From Verrucomicrobiales bacterium (GTDB lineage: Bacteria; Verrucomicrobiota; Verrucomicrobiia; Verrucomicrobiales; DEV007), in NCBI GenBank assembly GCA_029213005.1, contig JARGPI010000035.1, positions 1-64,000 on the forward strand: a stretch of 64,000 nucleotides of DNA, in the 5' to 3' direction. Under the pieces are notes generated by a model, which did no database searches, had not been told where the DNA came from, and saw only the letters and a program-made list of their open reading frames with translations. A program made the position numbers and the translations under genes. Of the stretch, positions 1-7,705 are shown piece by piece. Position 1 is the stretch's first letter. Every line of letters starts with the position of its first letter.

Positions 1-103
1 AATCGCAATTCATTCATTTCCCGCTTCGGTGTCTTTTTTTATGAGGCAACGCGCGATAAGGGCTTGCTTGCATTTAGGCCTTGTATAAACAAATTCCTAT
101 CAG

Positions 104-1114
104 CTACACTTCGTCAGAATGTTCCGGTTCCACTTCTCCGGCATTACTTTCCCGGGTGGTTGTGTCTGCGACGACGTTTTTGAATCTGGCGTAGTTCACA
201 TCGAGGTTGCCATTGCGAAATGCTTCGGCCATCGCCATGGGAACTTGTGATTCAGCTTCGACGAATCGAGCTCTCATTTCCTGGATTCTTGCGGACATTT
301 CCTGCTCGGTAGCTACAGCTGCAGCGCGGCGAACCTCAGCATGGGCCTGAGCAACCTGCTTGTCGGCTTCGGCCTGGCTGATTTGAAGTTTGGCTCCGAT
401 ATTTTCACCGACATCGACATCGGCAATATCAATGGAAATCAATTCGAAGGCGGTATTGGCATCCAGCCCACGTTCGAGGACACGTTTTGAAATACCATCT
501 GGATGTTCCAAAACATCTTTGTAGGAATTTGCCGAACCGATCGACGTCACGATGCCTTCGTTTACCCGGGCGATAATCGTTTCCTCTGTCGCTCCGCCGA
601 CGAACCGGTCGAGGTTGGTTCGAACCGTGACCCGGGCCCGGGCGCGGAGCTGGATACCGTCGCGGGCGACGGCGTCAATTTTTTCACCTCCACCAGGACA
701 GTCAATCACGGCGGGGTTGATCGAGGCCCGAACCGCTTCGAGAACAGTTTTTCCGGTTCCTTTCACCGCGAGGTCAATGGCGCAGGCACGTTTAAAACTT
801 AGTGGAATAGAGGCTTTGTCAGCAGCGATCATGGCGAGGACGACATGGTCGACTGCTCCGCCGGCGAGGTAGTGTGCCTCCAATTCGTCGGTATCAAAAG
901 GCAGACCAGCTTTGACGCCCTTGATTCGGCTGTCGACGATGAGCGCAGCGGGAACTTTCCTAATCCACATCCCGACGAGAGCAAAAAGGCTGACGGGAGC
1001 ATTCGAAACAAGAGCCCTGATCCATAATGTGATGAATCGGCTGAGGATAAGTAAGATGACGAACGCGACCAACGCTGCGCCCGCTAATAAGATAAATGGA
1101 ATGTTGTCTATCAT
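104..1114 (-). CDS. floA: Flotillin-like protein FloA
   Basis: This is a 336-residue SPFH/flotillin-like membrane scaffold of the FloA (UPF0365) family, which organises membrane microdomains and affects membrane fluidity. One hydrophobic N-terminal segment (about residues 6-30) is followed by a second weakly hydrophobic stretch, the SPFH core, and an Ala/Glu/Gln-rich C-terminal helix (about 245-305). Conserved family blocks are visible, for example GLPFDTDELEAHYLAGG and GIQLRARARVTVRTNLDRFVGG. Length matches the family (about 330). The acidic tail ends in EPEHSDEV. The gene stands alone; the NfeD partner often found beside floA is not in the window, although the left edge is only 103 bases away. 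Identification is confident. Confidence 0.95.
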   Translation of the reverse strand: MIDNIPFILLAGAALVAFVILLILSRFITLWIRALVSNAPVSLFALVGMWIRKVPAALIVDSRIKGVKAGLPFDTDELEAHYLAGGAVDHVVLAMIAADKASIPLSFKRACAIDLAVKGTGKTVLEAVRASINPAVIDCPGGGEKIDAVARDGIQLRARARVTVRTNLDRFVGGATEETIIARVNEGIVTSIGSANSYKDVLEHPDGISKRVLERGLDANTAFELISIDIADVDVGENIGAKLQISQAEADKQVAQAHAEVRRAAAVATEQEMSARIQEMRARFVEAESQVPMAMAEAFRNGNLDVNYARFKNVVADTTTRESNAGEVEPEHSDEV

Positions 1115-1503
1115 TTTCTAGTGGCAGCGAAATTATATTTACTACGTTAATCTAATCCGAATCGGAAGATACTGCTATTTTGTGCAATCCGAGAACTCTT
1201 TTCAAGATCGGCTCACAGGCCTCAGACTGTCTTACAAACCCCAATACGTTGGGATGGGAATCGCCTTTGCGCAGCCGGACCGCCGCCCCGATAAAATCCT
1301 TGAAAAGGCTATTCACTCAGGCCGATCGTTTATGTTTACGTGCAAGTTTCACAAATCGGTCGTAAAAAGGAGGGTCCTTCGCATCCCGTAACTTCTCATT
1401 TTTCCCGACTTAGAAATTAGAGCGGAAAAGGAGAGGTACGGAAGATGATAGAGGGGGGCCAACCTTGGGTGAAATCTTGAAATTTGTAGTAGAATGGGGA
1501 TAC
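1115..1503. other. Intergenic region, no gene recognised
   Basis: This stretch separates floA from a pair of small plus-strand genes. A 69-codon open frame starting with GTG at 1182 and running to 1391 lacks a ribosome binding site and any recognisable family feature, so I do not call it. I see no clear promoter, terminator or repeat. Confidence 0.5.
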
Positions 1504-1719
1504 ATGAAAAAAGTGCGCCCCATCGTATCGAATCTCGAAGAAATCATCATCAACCGCCAATCTGATGGCGTCATCATCGAATACGTAGACTCCGACTATG
1601 GCACGACTCACCTGCAAATGCCTTTGAAAGCGGTAAGAGAACTTTCCGACGAGGAGATTATGGCTTTTTACAACGCCAAGCTCAAAGAAAGAACAAAACA
1701 CGCCGCAGCAAATCCTTAA
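1504..1719 (+). CDS. Small hypothetical protein (71 aa)
   Basis: This is a short soluble protein of unknown function. The frame is open from 1465, but I choose ATG 1504 because a GGGGA stretch lies just upstream and the sequence from there (MKKVRPIVSNLEEIII) looks like a normal start. It has alternating hydrophobic and polar residues (DGVIIEYVDSDYGTTHLQM) suggesting a small beta-rich domain, then a charged helix ending in AKLKERTKHAAANP. The next gene starts 18 bases downstream with its own good ribosome binding site, so the two are probably co-transcribed. I recognise no family. Product existence is supported by clean coding-like composition and the tandem arrangement. Confidence 0.6.
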   Translation: MKKVRPIVSNLEEIIINRQSDGVIIEYVDSDYGTTHLQMPLKAVRELSDEEIMAFYNAKLKERTKHAAANP

Positions 1720-1737
1720 ATTGCAACGGAGGTCCCT

Positions 1738-1998
1738 TTGAATTCGACTCAAATCGAATATCACTCCAGGAGCAACCAATGGACACCGCGTGGAGATGTG
1801 CTGCGCTGCGCAATTAACGATGCCTCAGACGGGATGGAACCGGTAATCGAAATTGATGACAAGGAGTTGTCCTTGCAGGAATTCGGCCGCCTGCTATGCA
1901 CCTATGCCGGATGGGGAATGCGAATTGAGTTTGTGCCGGATGACGCGACCCATCGCCGTCCGGCGTTGAGGGTTCAGGAACCGGATAATCTGTCTTGA
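1738..1998 (+). CDS. Small hypothetical protein with conserved-looking EFGRLL..WGM motif
   Basis: This is an 86-residue acidic protein. The start is TTG at 1738, supported by the strong Shine-Dalgarno sequence ACGGAGG at 1726-1732 with a five-base spacer. The central segment, IEIDDKELSLQEFGRLLCTY followed by AGWGMRIEFVPDD, resembles short uncharacterised domains found alone or at the end of larger proteins in many phyla, but I cannot assign a named family with certainty. There is no signal peptide or membrane segment. It follows the preceding 71-residue gene by 18 bases and probably shares its transcript. Function is unknown. Confidence 0.65.
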   Translation: MNSTQIEYHSRSNQWTPRGDVLRCAINDASDGMEPVIEIDDKELSLQEFGRLLCTYAGWGMRIEFVPDDATHRRPALRVQEPDNLS

Positions 1999-2390
1999 TC
2001 TGATATTTCTTCGAGTCAAAAAGCTGAAAACTCCTGCGCACACGCGACAGCGGGCCGAAAACGGTGATTGATCTTCCATATTTCCTAAACAGTCTCACAA
2101 AAGGGTGTTTTTGTGAGATTCCGGAATTTTCCCAATAATAAGCGGCAAGGCTTATAGTCATGATGGATTAAGCAATCCGGATGAGTGGCCTCCCATTGAT
2201 CGACTATGGCCAATAGATCGGTGAAAATTCACTCGGCATGGCTGAATTGCCCATTACTCATTAAAGTCCTTCAATCACCACTGTAAGAGTGAAATGTTTG
2301 ATCGTGAATTCCTGCGTCTTCAGGGAGTTTATTGTGATCATCCAGTGTTTTTATGAACGAGATCATTGTACAAAATAGCGGCTTTAGTGA
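1999..2390. other. Intergenic region with a perfect 10-bp stem hairpin
   Basis: There is no gene in this gap between a plus-strand pair and a convergent minus-strand gene. It contains a hairpin at 2093-2118 (TCTCACAAAA, six-base loop, TTTTGTGAGA) with no following T-tract. An 8-bp inverted repeat, AGATCATT (2360-2367) and AATGATCT (2393-2400), straddles the stop codon of the minus-strand HEPN gene. Either could help end convergent transcription, but neither is a textbook intrinsic terminator. Confidence 0.45.
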
Positions 2391-3896
2391 TTAATGATCT
2401 GATTGCTCGGTGCTTGATTTATACATCTGGCCTCTGAGCGACCAACTGCCCGGTATATCATTGCTGTAATGCCCGACCGAACGCCCCCGAATTACCGGCT
2501 CATTAGAAATTTTTCGATAGAGAAAATGTGACTCTTCCAGAATATCAAAATTCACTGGGGCTCGCCAGCCCATGTCAGCAAGTATCAATGCGATTATGCC
2601 GCCTCCAACCATTTTACTTAAGTCGAACTTTGAATGCTCAACTACCGGGGCGAACAGTTCACCGTGAGCCATCGCATTTCGCGGGTTGATCCACACATCG
2701 ACAACTCTTTCGAATTGCCCCTCCCACTCTATTTGAAGTTTTTCACAAACAGCTTTAAACCGTTCCCTTGCGTTGCGATTCTTCTTAAACTTTGTTTTCG
2801 ACCAGCCATCTCGTTCTTTCAATATTAGTTTCGAGATTCCTTCGAGAATTGAGCATTGATGCATAGCCCCATAAATATTTTGGGTTGTTCCACAAGTTGC
2901 CTCTCGTAGCTGCCAAAGGTAGTTTGCAATTTGTTCCGGGACAGGGCCGCTACCCATAAAGTAAGTCGTGGCCATTGTAAGAATCCGGAGAGCAAGATCG
3001 TCTTGGTCGACCATTTCATAAGCTCCAGCACAAGGACGCGGGGCGCCGCTATTCCCGCAGAAGTTTGGTCGAAAAACATCTGCATCGTATTGACCATTTC
3101 TTTCGAATGAATACCAATAAGGGCGGGCATCACAACCTTGTAAAAACGAAAAACCTTTAAGGAGGGCTTTGAAGGCATCTTTGTTCTCTTCTGGTTCGGT
3201 CTTGAATTTTCGGTCGGTATCCATATAGACGGATATATCCTCACCGTTTTGACGAAAGCAAAAGGTGTAACCATTTACTTCTCCAATCAGGGAATCAAAG
3301 TCTGAATTTTCGGCGGGGTTTTCAAAATAGGGGAACGAATCAGTTTTGGTCGAAACTTTATTTCGAAATATGAGCTTTGTGTCCGCTATAGATGCGCGAA
3401 TTCTGCCGATTCCTTTGGTCTCTCGATCCTCAATAATCTTGTTTGCATTATCTATATCTTTTAGAATCTCCAATAATTTTTCATTCCCTAAATGATCAGT
3501 GCGTTCAGCTTTTAACGACTGTGGGTATAGATCGACTGTTCGGTACGATCCGCCGGTCTCGCAGTTCTGATTGGCGTTCCCTTGTAGCAAGGCCCCTGAG
3601 AAGATTCCGCTCATACTCAAACTGAGATTTGATACGGTAGTCCCCCTTGCGTCCCACCAATCGGTTTCATCGTATGATCCCTTATCTTCGATTTCTGGGA
3701 TCTGCTCATTCTCTAAGGGGGTGACTTCTAAGCGGAATTTGTTTCCGTCTCTGAGCAAAACACCGTGGGCTTTAAACGAACCCTCAGGCCCACTGAGTTC
3801 TAATTCTTTAAACGAAACACAAAGAGAGTTATTTCGTAATCCTACAGAGATGTCCTCGACGGATTTTGGGCGGGTAACGATTGAAATTTTATTCAT
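2391..3896 (-). CDS. ApeA-like HEPN-domain protein, candidate abortive-infection RNase
   Basis: This 501-residue soluble protein has a beta-rich N-terminal half and an alpha-helical C-terminal half. Around residues 400-415 it carries WINPRNAMAHGELF, which fits the Rx4H signature of HEPN ribonucleases (R406-N-A-M-A-H411). The layout, a beta-rich N-terminal domain followed by a C-terminal HEPN domain with an RNxxxH motif, is that of ApeA and related anti-phage proteins, where HEPN cleaves RNA upon infection. Function is inferred from architecture and motif. Base composition is more AT-rich than the housekeeping genes nearby, which suits an acquired accessory gene. A membrane TIR protein lies 490 bases upstream on the same strand. 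A GAGGGAG sequence precedes the ATG at a somewhat long distance. An inverted repeat at 3948-3969 lies just upstream. Confidence 0.6.
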   Translation of the reverse strand: MNKISIVTRPKSVEDISVGLRNNSLCVSFKELELSGPEGSFKAHGVLLRDGNKFRLEVTPLENEQIPEIEDKGSYDETDWWDARGTTVSNLSLSMSGIFSGALLQGNANQNCETGGSYRTVDLYPQSLKAERTDHLGNEKLLEILKDIDNANKIIEDRETKGIGRIRASIADTKLIFRNKVSTKTDSFPYFENPAENSDFDSLIGEVNGYTFCFRQNGEDISVYMDTDRKFKTEPEENKDAFKALLKGFSFLQGCDARPYWYSFERNGQYDADVFRPNFCGNSGAPRPCAGAYEMVDQDDLALRILTMATTYFMGSGPVPEQIANYLWQLREATCGTTQNIYGAMHQCSILEGISKLILKERDGWSKTKFKKNRNARERFKAVCEKLQIEWEGQFERVVDVWINPRNAMAHGELFAPVVEHSKFDLSKMVGGGIIALILADMGWRAPVNFDILEESHFLYRKISNEPVIRGRSVGHYSNDIPGSWSLRGQMYKSSTEQSDH

Positions 3897-3947
3897 GCAA
3901 ATTTGTTACTCCCTCGTTAAAAATTTTCATGTGTTTTGACTTCATGA

Positions 3948-3969
3948 ACCATGACTTCATAGTCATGGT
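3948..3969. promoter_or_regulatory. Perfect 9-bp inverted repeat upstream of the HEPN gene
   Basis: ACCATGACT (3948-3956) and AGTCATGGT (3961-3969) form a perfect inverted repeat with a 4-base spacer, 52 bases upstream of the HEPN start codon. It could be an operator or an RNA hairpin in the 5' leader. There is no experimental basis; the position is the main argument. Confidence 0.35.
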
Positions 3970-4386
3970 AAACGAACGGTTGCAAATTTAGTCGGTATTT
4001 CACCTGTGCTTTTATAAATTCAACTGCACTTGCCGCATCTGGTCTAATTTTATTCTTCTTGGGATTCCACGCAAAGACAAGCTTTCGGGAGTAATGCTCA
4101 CATTGGTCCTAAGTGGGCAGTCAAATAAGGTGAAAAATGTAAAACCTGATTCGAAGACGCAGTTCATCATGTGATGGCTAGCGGCAATTGAAGGGAATCG
4201 ATTGTGTTTTCTGATTACGAAGTGCTTTGAAAACCTTGGCGAGATTTCGATCCCTGGCGATTTGTCTGACAAACCAGACGAACTACCTAATCATCAGCAA
4301 CTGCTCCCTGACCGCAAATTTGCAAACAGCGGTGGCTCAGGCGAAAGAATGACCCGTATCAGGAACCATCACCGAAACCAGTGATA
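3970..4386. other. AT-rich intergenic region between HEPN and TIR genes
   Basis: I see no supportable gene. An 86-codon minus-strand frame (4012-4272) is low in coding character, lacks a ribosome binding site and matches no family I recognise. It could be debris of a lost accessory gene. The spacing argues that the HEPN gene has its own promoter rather than depending on the TIR gene. Confidence 0.4.
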
Positions 4387-5373
4387 TCATTTTTCGGGCA
4401 GTTCCCACTCATAGGTTCCGTTCCGGGTGGAGACGTAGAGTTTGAGGAGTGTATCGTTGTCTTCCAGTTCCCAGGAGTAGGAGCCGTCGGCCTGGGGATT
4501 GGCTAATTCCAGACCGTGCCACCACTCATCGTTGTTCGCGATTTTCACACTGAGAAAGTCGCCGTTCCGGGTGCCGGAAAAGCCGTAGCCTTTGCCGGGT
4601 TGACCGTGTTCCTGTGCGGAAATGGTGCCGCTAACATATTCCCCATCGAAGGTCGAAATGACATCGAGCTTGAACTTCAAGCCTGCCAGCGAGTAAGTGC
4701 GATCGGAAACGGTTGCCTGAGAGTGCTTGTTCTGGTTGATACCGAAGCCGGATAAGCTGCCGTTTGAAATTAGAAATAAAGAGACGAGTAACAACACGAT
4801 GGCGAACCCGGCGCAACCAACCCATTTCACAGGTTTCTTTTTTTTCTTCTTTTCAGTCGAAATGGCTTCCGATTGCGGCGTGCCGGAGGTGGGACTGACG
4901 AGCTTTTCGATATCGTCGATGAGCCTACGCATATGGCTGTTGAAATCTCTGCCTGAATCCACGACCACGGCGTTTCGAAACACAAAAGAACCCAATTCTT
5001 CGGGCAGGTCCTGTTTTGACGGCATTTGAGCGGCACCGACAAGGAGCGGAATAACGGGAATGGAGCGATCCAGCGCGGCTTTCACTTCAATTTTCACAAA
5101 ATCATCGGAATCTGCGGCTCTCGCTTTGAGAAGTTCCACCCAGTTCGGGCCGACGACCGCGAGTAGAACGTCCGCTTTGGAAACCGCGTGGTTGAGGTGC
5201 TCCACAAAATCGACCCCGGGCGGAATCGAATCGACATCCATGAAAACATTGTCCCGCCCGAAGTGGCTTTGGAGCCGGTCATGAATTCGACCGACCATAG
5301 CCGATGCGTGTCCGTTTAGGTCGCTGCGGCGATAGGAAAGAAAAAGTTTGGGTGTTTTCCCTTTTTTGCTCAT
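4387..5373 (-). CDS. TIR-domain protein with transmembrane helix and C-terminal sensor-like domain
   Basis: This 328-residue protein has an N-terminal bacterial-type TIR domain at about residues 8-158. It starts LFLSYRRSD and continues VFMDVDSIPPG and VGPNW, and carries DFVKIEVKAAL, in which E96 occupies the place of the catalytic glutamate of NAD-consuming TIR enzymes. A lysine run (175-180) and one transmembrane helix (about 185-203) follow. The C-terminal beta-rich region (about 225-328) has no family I recognise and resembles small extracytoplasmic domains appended to TIR or kinase proteins. The TIR would therefore be cytosolic and the tail periplasmic. Bacterial TIR proteins either deplete NAD or make signalling nucleotides in conflict systems, but many such membrane TIR proteins are uncharacterised. 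The start is ATG 5373. Confidence 0.8.
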   Translation of the reverse strand: MSKKGKTPKLFLSYRRSDLNGHASAMVGRIHDRLQSHFGRDNVFMDVDSIPPGVDFVEHLNHAVSKADVLLAVVGPNWVELLKARAADSDDFVKIEVKAALDRSIPVIPLLVGAAQMPSKQDLPEELGSFVFRNAVVVDSGRDFNSHMRRLIDDIEKLVSPTSGTPQSEAISTEKKKKKKPVKWVGCAGFAIVLLLVSLFLISNGSLSGFGINQNKHSQATVSDRTYSLAGLKFKLDVISTFDGEYVSGTISAQEHGQPGKGYGFSGTRNGDFLSVKIANNDEWWHGLELANPQADGSYSWELEDNDTLLKLYVSTRNGTYEWELPEK

Positions 5374-5532
5374 CTCTGTAGTTGATTCATTTTACATCAA
5401 TCTGGAAAGGGAGATTGAGTCAGGGTAGAGACCTCCGGGGCCTTTGTCCAGCTAATGCAAAAACCTTTTGAGAGACTCAGTTTATTTGGCTTATTTTTCG
5501 AAGTAACTGAGCTTCAATTAGGTTGAGAGCGG

Positions 5533-5571
5533 ATTGTACCCTGTACAGTTTCGGATTGTACAGGGTACAAT
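5533..5571. repeat. 39-bp twin-palindrome element, copy 1 (intergenic)
   Basis: Two 17-bp palindromic units, ATTGTACCCTGTACAGT (5533-5549) and ATTGTACAGGGTACAAT (5555-5571), are separated by TTCGG. Their centres are 22 bp apart. The two units are inverted relative to each other, so the whole element can fold into one long stem with a UUCGG loop. It lies between the TIR and arsC genes. Four other copies occur in this window with the same length and spacing. Confidence 0.9.
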
Positions 5572-5593
5572 CACCCCACGCTGACCCGAAAGA

Positions 5594-6049
5594 CTATTGA
5601 AACGTGTCGCTTAGTTCCTCAAGCCATTTGGAGACTTGAGAGTAGACCTGGTCGCGGAGGCTGCGGTAGTGAATCAGTTTTTCTGATGGGTCGAGGTCGG
5701 CGGGTTTCCGGCCCTGGAAGGGGCTTTTGATGTCCCAGAAGAGATGGTTTTTTGCGAATTCGGTGAAGCCGGGGCATTGATTTTCATCGGATTTACACAC
5801 GATGATGGCGTAGTCGAAGGGGCGCAGATCGTGAATTTCTTCGACGGTTTTGCTGTAGTGGCCGTCGAGGGGAATTCCGGATTCCTCCATGACTTCGAAC
5901 ACGGTGGGTTTGATCGCTTTTTTTCCAAATCCGGCGCTGTAAACGCGGATTTTTCCTCCCGATAAATGCCGGAGAAACGCTTCCGCCATTTGGGAGCGGG
6001 CTGAATTGTGATTGCAGAGAAAAAGGACGCTGGGGACTGGCTGGGACAT
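5594..6049 (-). CDS. arsC: Thioredoxin-coupled arsenate reductase (low-molecular-weight phosphatase fold)
   Basis: This 151-residue cytosolic enzyme would reduce arsenate to arsenite using a cysteine relay and thioredoxin. The catalytic P-loop C12-N-H-N-S-A-R18 fits CX5R. A second pair, C85 and C92 in CKSDENQC, has the seven-residue spacing of Cys82/Cys89 in the Staphylococcus aureus enzyme, which argues for ArsC rather than a plain tyrosine phosphatase. I choose ATG 6049 over the GTG at 6061 because GGAG sits at a good distance before it. No arsR, arsB or acr3 lies next to it, so the gene is isolated. Its P-loop (NHNSA) differs from the common TGNSC, so another phosphatase-like role is possible. 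Confidence 0.8.
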   Translation of the reverse strand: MSQPVPSVLFLCNHNSARSQMAEAFLRHLSGGKIRVYSAGFGKKAIKPTVFEVMEESGIPLDGHYSKTVEEIHDLRPFDYAIIVCKSDENQCPGFTEFAKNHLFWDIKSPFQGRKPADLDPSEKLIHYRSLRDQVYSQVSKWLEELSDTFQ

Positions 6050-6241
6050 TTCTGGCTCCACTTAGGACCGGATTCACAAAATTAACAACCCGATTCCATA
6101 CTCAGCGGGGATGCGGGACCACTCCGAGTCCCCGGGAATTTCAGGCAAAAGCTTTCGAATATCACCGCCACAAAAATCTTGACTCATGCCGCGAAGTTTT
6201 CGTTCATACAGAGCAAGGCATTTCGTTCCGTTTATCTTATT

Positions 6242-7333
6242 ATGATCCCATTTCGCTTTCTCATTCTTCTGCTGTTGCTCGCCGGTGTCTGCTCTTCGGC
6301 GATGGCGCAGAAAAAACACGCGCCGATCCGGGAGGATATTCCTTTTGGTGGAAAGTTAGCTCCGAAAATGGAGGAGCCGGTCTTTGCTGTTTCCTCGAAA
6401 CAGGGCGGCCGTATCCTGGTGTCGCGGGACGATGGTAAAACCTGGCAGCAGACATTTCTCGGAACGGAATCGCTGGAGGATGGCGGCTGGCACGGCACGT
6501 TCGCGGTTTACGGGATGGCTTATACCGGTGGGGTCATCGGTGTGTTCTCGGGTTGGGGAACTCCGGGTGTCTACATCGGCTCTGACGACGGAGTGAACTG
6601 GTGCCACCTTAATGCGGAACCGATCGAGCGACTCGGGAGCGTCTGGGGCGCAACGGGTGGTCAGGGTAAGTTTCTCACCAGCGCCGATATGTGGCGGGGG
6701 ATGACGAGCTCCGGAGATGGGTTCGCAAGCTGGCAGGCCCACAAAGTAGGGCCGTTGCTGGCAGATGGGGAAAAAACACATCACATGATCTGCGGATACG
6801 GCGATTACAAAGGTGGCCGGTTTATTGTGATTGGTGACAACCAGCATGTTTTTTACAGCGAGGACGGGTGTGAAAGCTGGAAACACAGTCGCATCCCCGA
6901 GGAGGCGGGCGGTGGACAGGAAGTGGTCGTGTATGGCAACGGGGTGTTTTTATGCCGTTTCAAAGAAGTGGTGGCGCGCTCTGAAGATGGTGGTGAGACG
7001 TGGACGCTGCACGATCCCGGTCTCAAAGGTTGGGGGAATTCCTGGCGGGGGCTCAGTTTTGTGAATGGCGAATTCTGGCTGACCGCGCAGAAGGGGAGTC
7101 ATGGTCGGAAGAGCAAAGATGGCATCACCTGGGAGGATTTACCGAAAGGAACGCCCGGCGGACGATTCGTCCAGTCGGAGGGTGGAACGATCGTCAATGT
7201 CGAGCGGCGCCGTTACGACATCAAGCGCAGTGGCGACGGTGGTCAGACCTGGGAGTCGGTTTTCACCCCGCCGAAAGAAGATGTTTCCTGGGACACGGCG
7301 TTTGCTGTCTGGGGAAAGGTGAACGCTCCGTAG
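6242..7333 (+). CDS. Secreted Asp-box (BNR/sialidase-like) beta-propeller protein
   Basis: This 363-residue exported protein has at least six Asp-box turns: SRDDGKTW, GSDDGVNW, YSEDGCESW, RSEDGGETW, KSKDGITW and SGDGGQTW. They are spaced as in a six- or seven-bladed propeller of the sialidase/photosystem-assembly type. I start at ATG 6242 because the signal peptide (MIPFRFLILLLLLAG to AMAQ) begins there; an upstream extension to 6179 would hide it. No catalytic residues of true sialidases (Arg triad, FRIP) are apparent, so this is likely a binding or structural propeller. It stands alone, divergent from arsC. Confidence 0.8.
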   Translation: MIPFRFLILLLLLAGVCSSAMAQKKHAPIREDIPFGGKLAPKMEEPVFAVSSKQGGRILVSRDDGKTWQQTFLGTESLEDGGWHGTFAVYGMAYTGGVIGVFSGWGTPGVYIGSDDGVNWCHLNAEPIERLGSVWGATGGQGKFLTSADMWRGMTSSGDGFASWQAHKVGPLLADGEKTHHMICGYGDYKGGRFIVIGDNQHVFYSEDGCESWKHSRIPEEAGGGQEVVVYGNGVFLCRFKEVVARSEDGGETWTLHDPGLKGWGNSWRGLSFVNGEFWLTAQKGSHGRKSKDGITWEDLPKGTPGGRFVQSEGGTIVNVERRRYDIKRSGDGGQTWESVFTPPKEDVSWDTAFAVWGKVNAP

Positions 7334-7705
7334 GGGGGGGGATTTTCAAAAGGGTTGTCTCTTATTTATTTAATGTCCGGTGCCTGGTTCGCTTGGCGCT
7401 CACTTCGACATCGGCTACCGTCTAGACAGGCCTCCGGCCCTTTGGTTCTTCGCTGGATTGCGATGTAATGCACACTTTAAATTTTAAACCGGACGTTTTT
7501 TCTTTCGACGGAACCGGAGTTGATGGGCCTGCATAACAGGTTCGATGAAACTACCGGCGGGACGAGAGTATTGCCAAAGGGAGAAAGGTCCTTTGGATGT
7601 TCCTCCGCATCACTCTGACCCAAAACCAACGCTCCGGACGTCCTGAGGACTTCGCTACTGGTACGCTTCCGGCGCTAGGGGGCTTGCCGGGAATTGCGGG
7701 GGCAA
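7334..7705. other. Intergenic region with a possible small inverted-repeat element
   Basis: No gene is visible. AATGTCCGGT (7372-7381) and ACCGGACGTT (7488-7497) form a 10-bp terminal inverted repeat with one mismatch, bounding about 126 bp, which could be a decayed miniature element. The remainder is GC-rich with short internal palindromes such as GGACGTCC near 7637. I cannot tell whether any of it is functional. Confidence 0.35.

Noticed and set aside
1182..1391. Open frame of 69 codons between floA and the small genes
   Set aside because: No ribosome binding site, GTG start, unremarkable composition and no family features; likely chance.
4012..4272. 86-codon minus-strand frame between the HEPN and TIR genes
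   Set aside because: No recognisable domain or ribosome binding site; possibly debris, but coding status cannot be supported.
5533..5571. CRISPR or terminator interpretation of the intergenic palindromic element
   Set aside because: No regularly spaced array exists, no T-tract follows, and the same element occurs inside genes, so it is better seen as a dispersed repeat.
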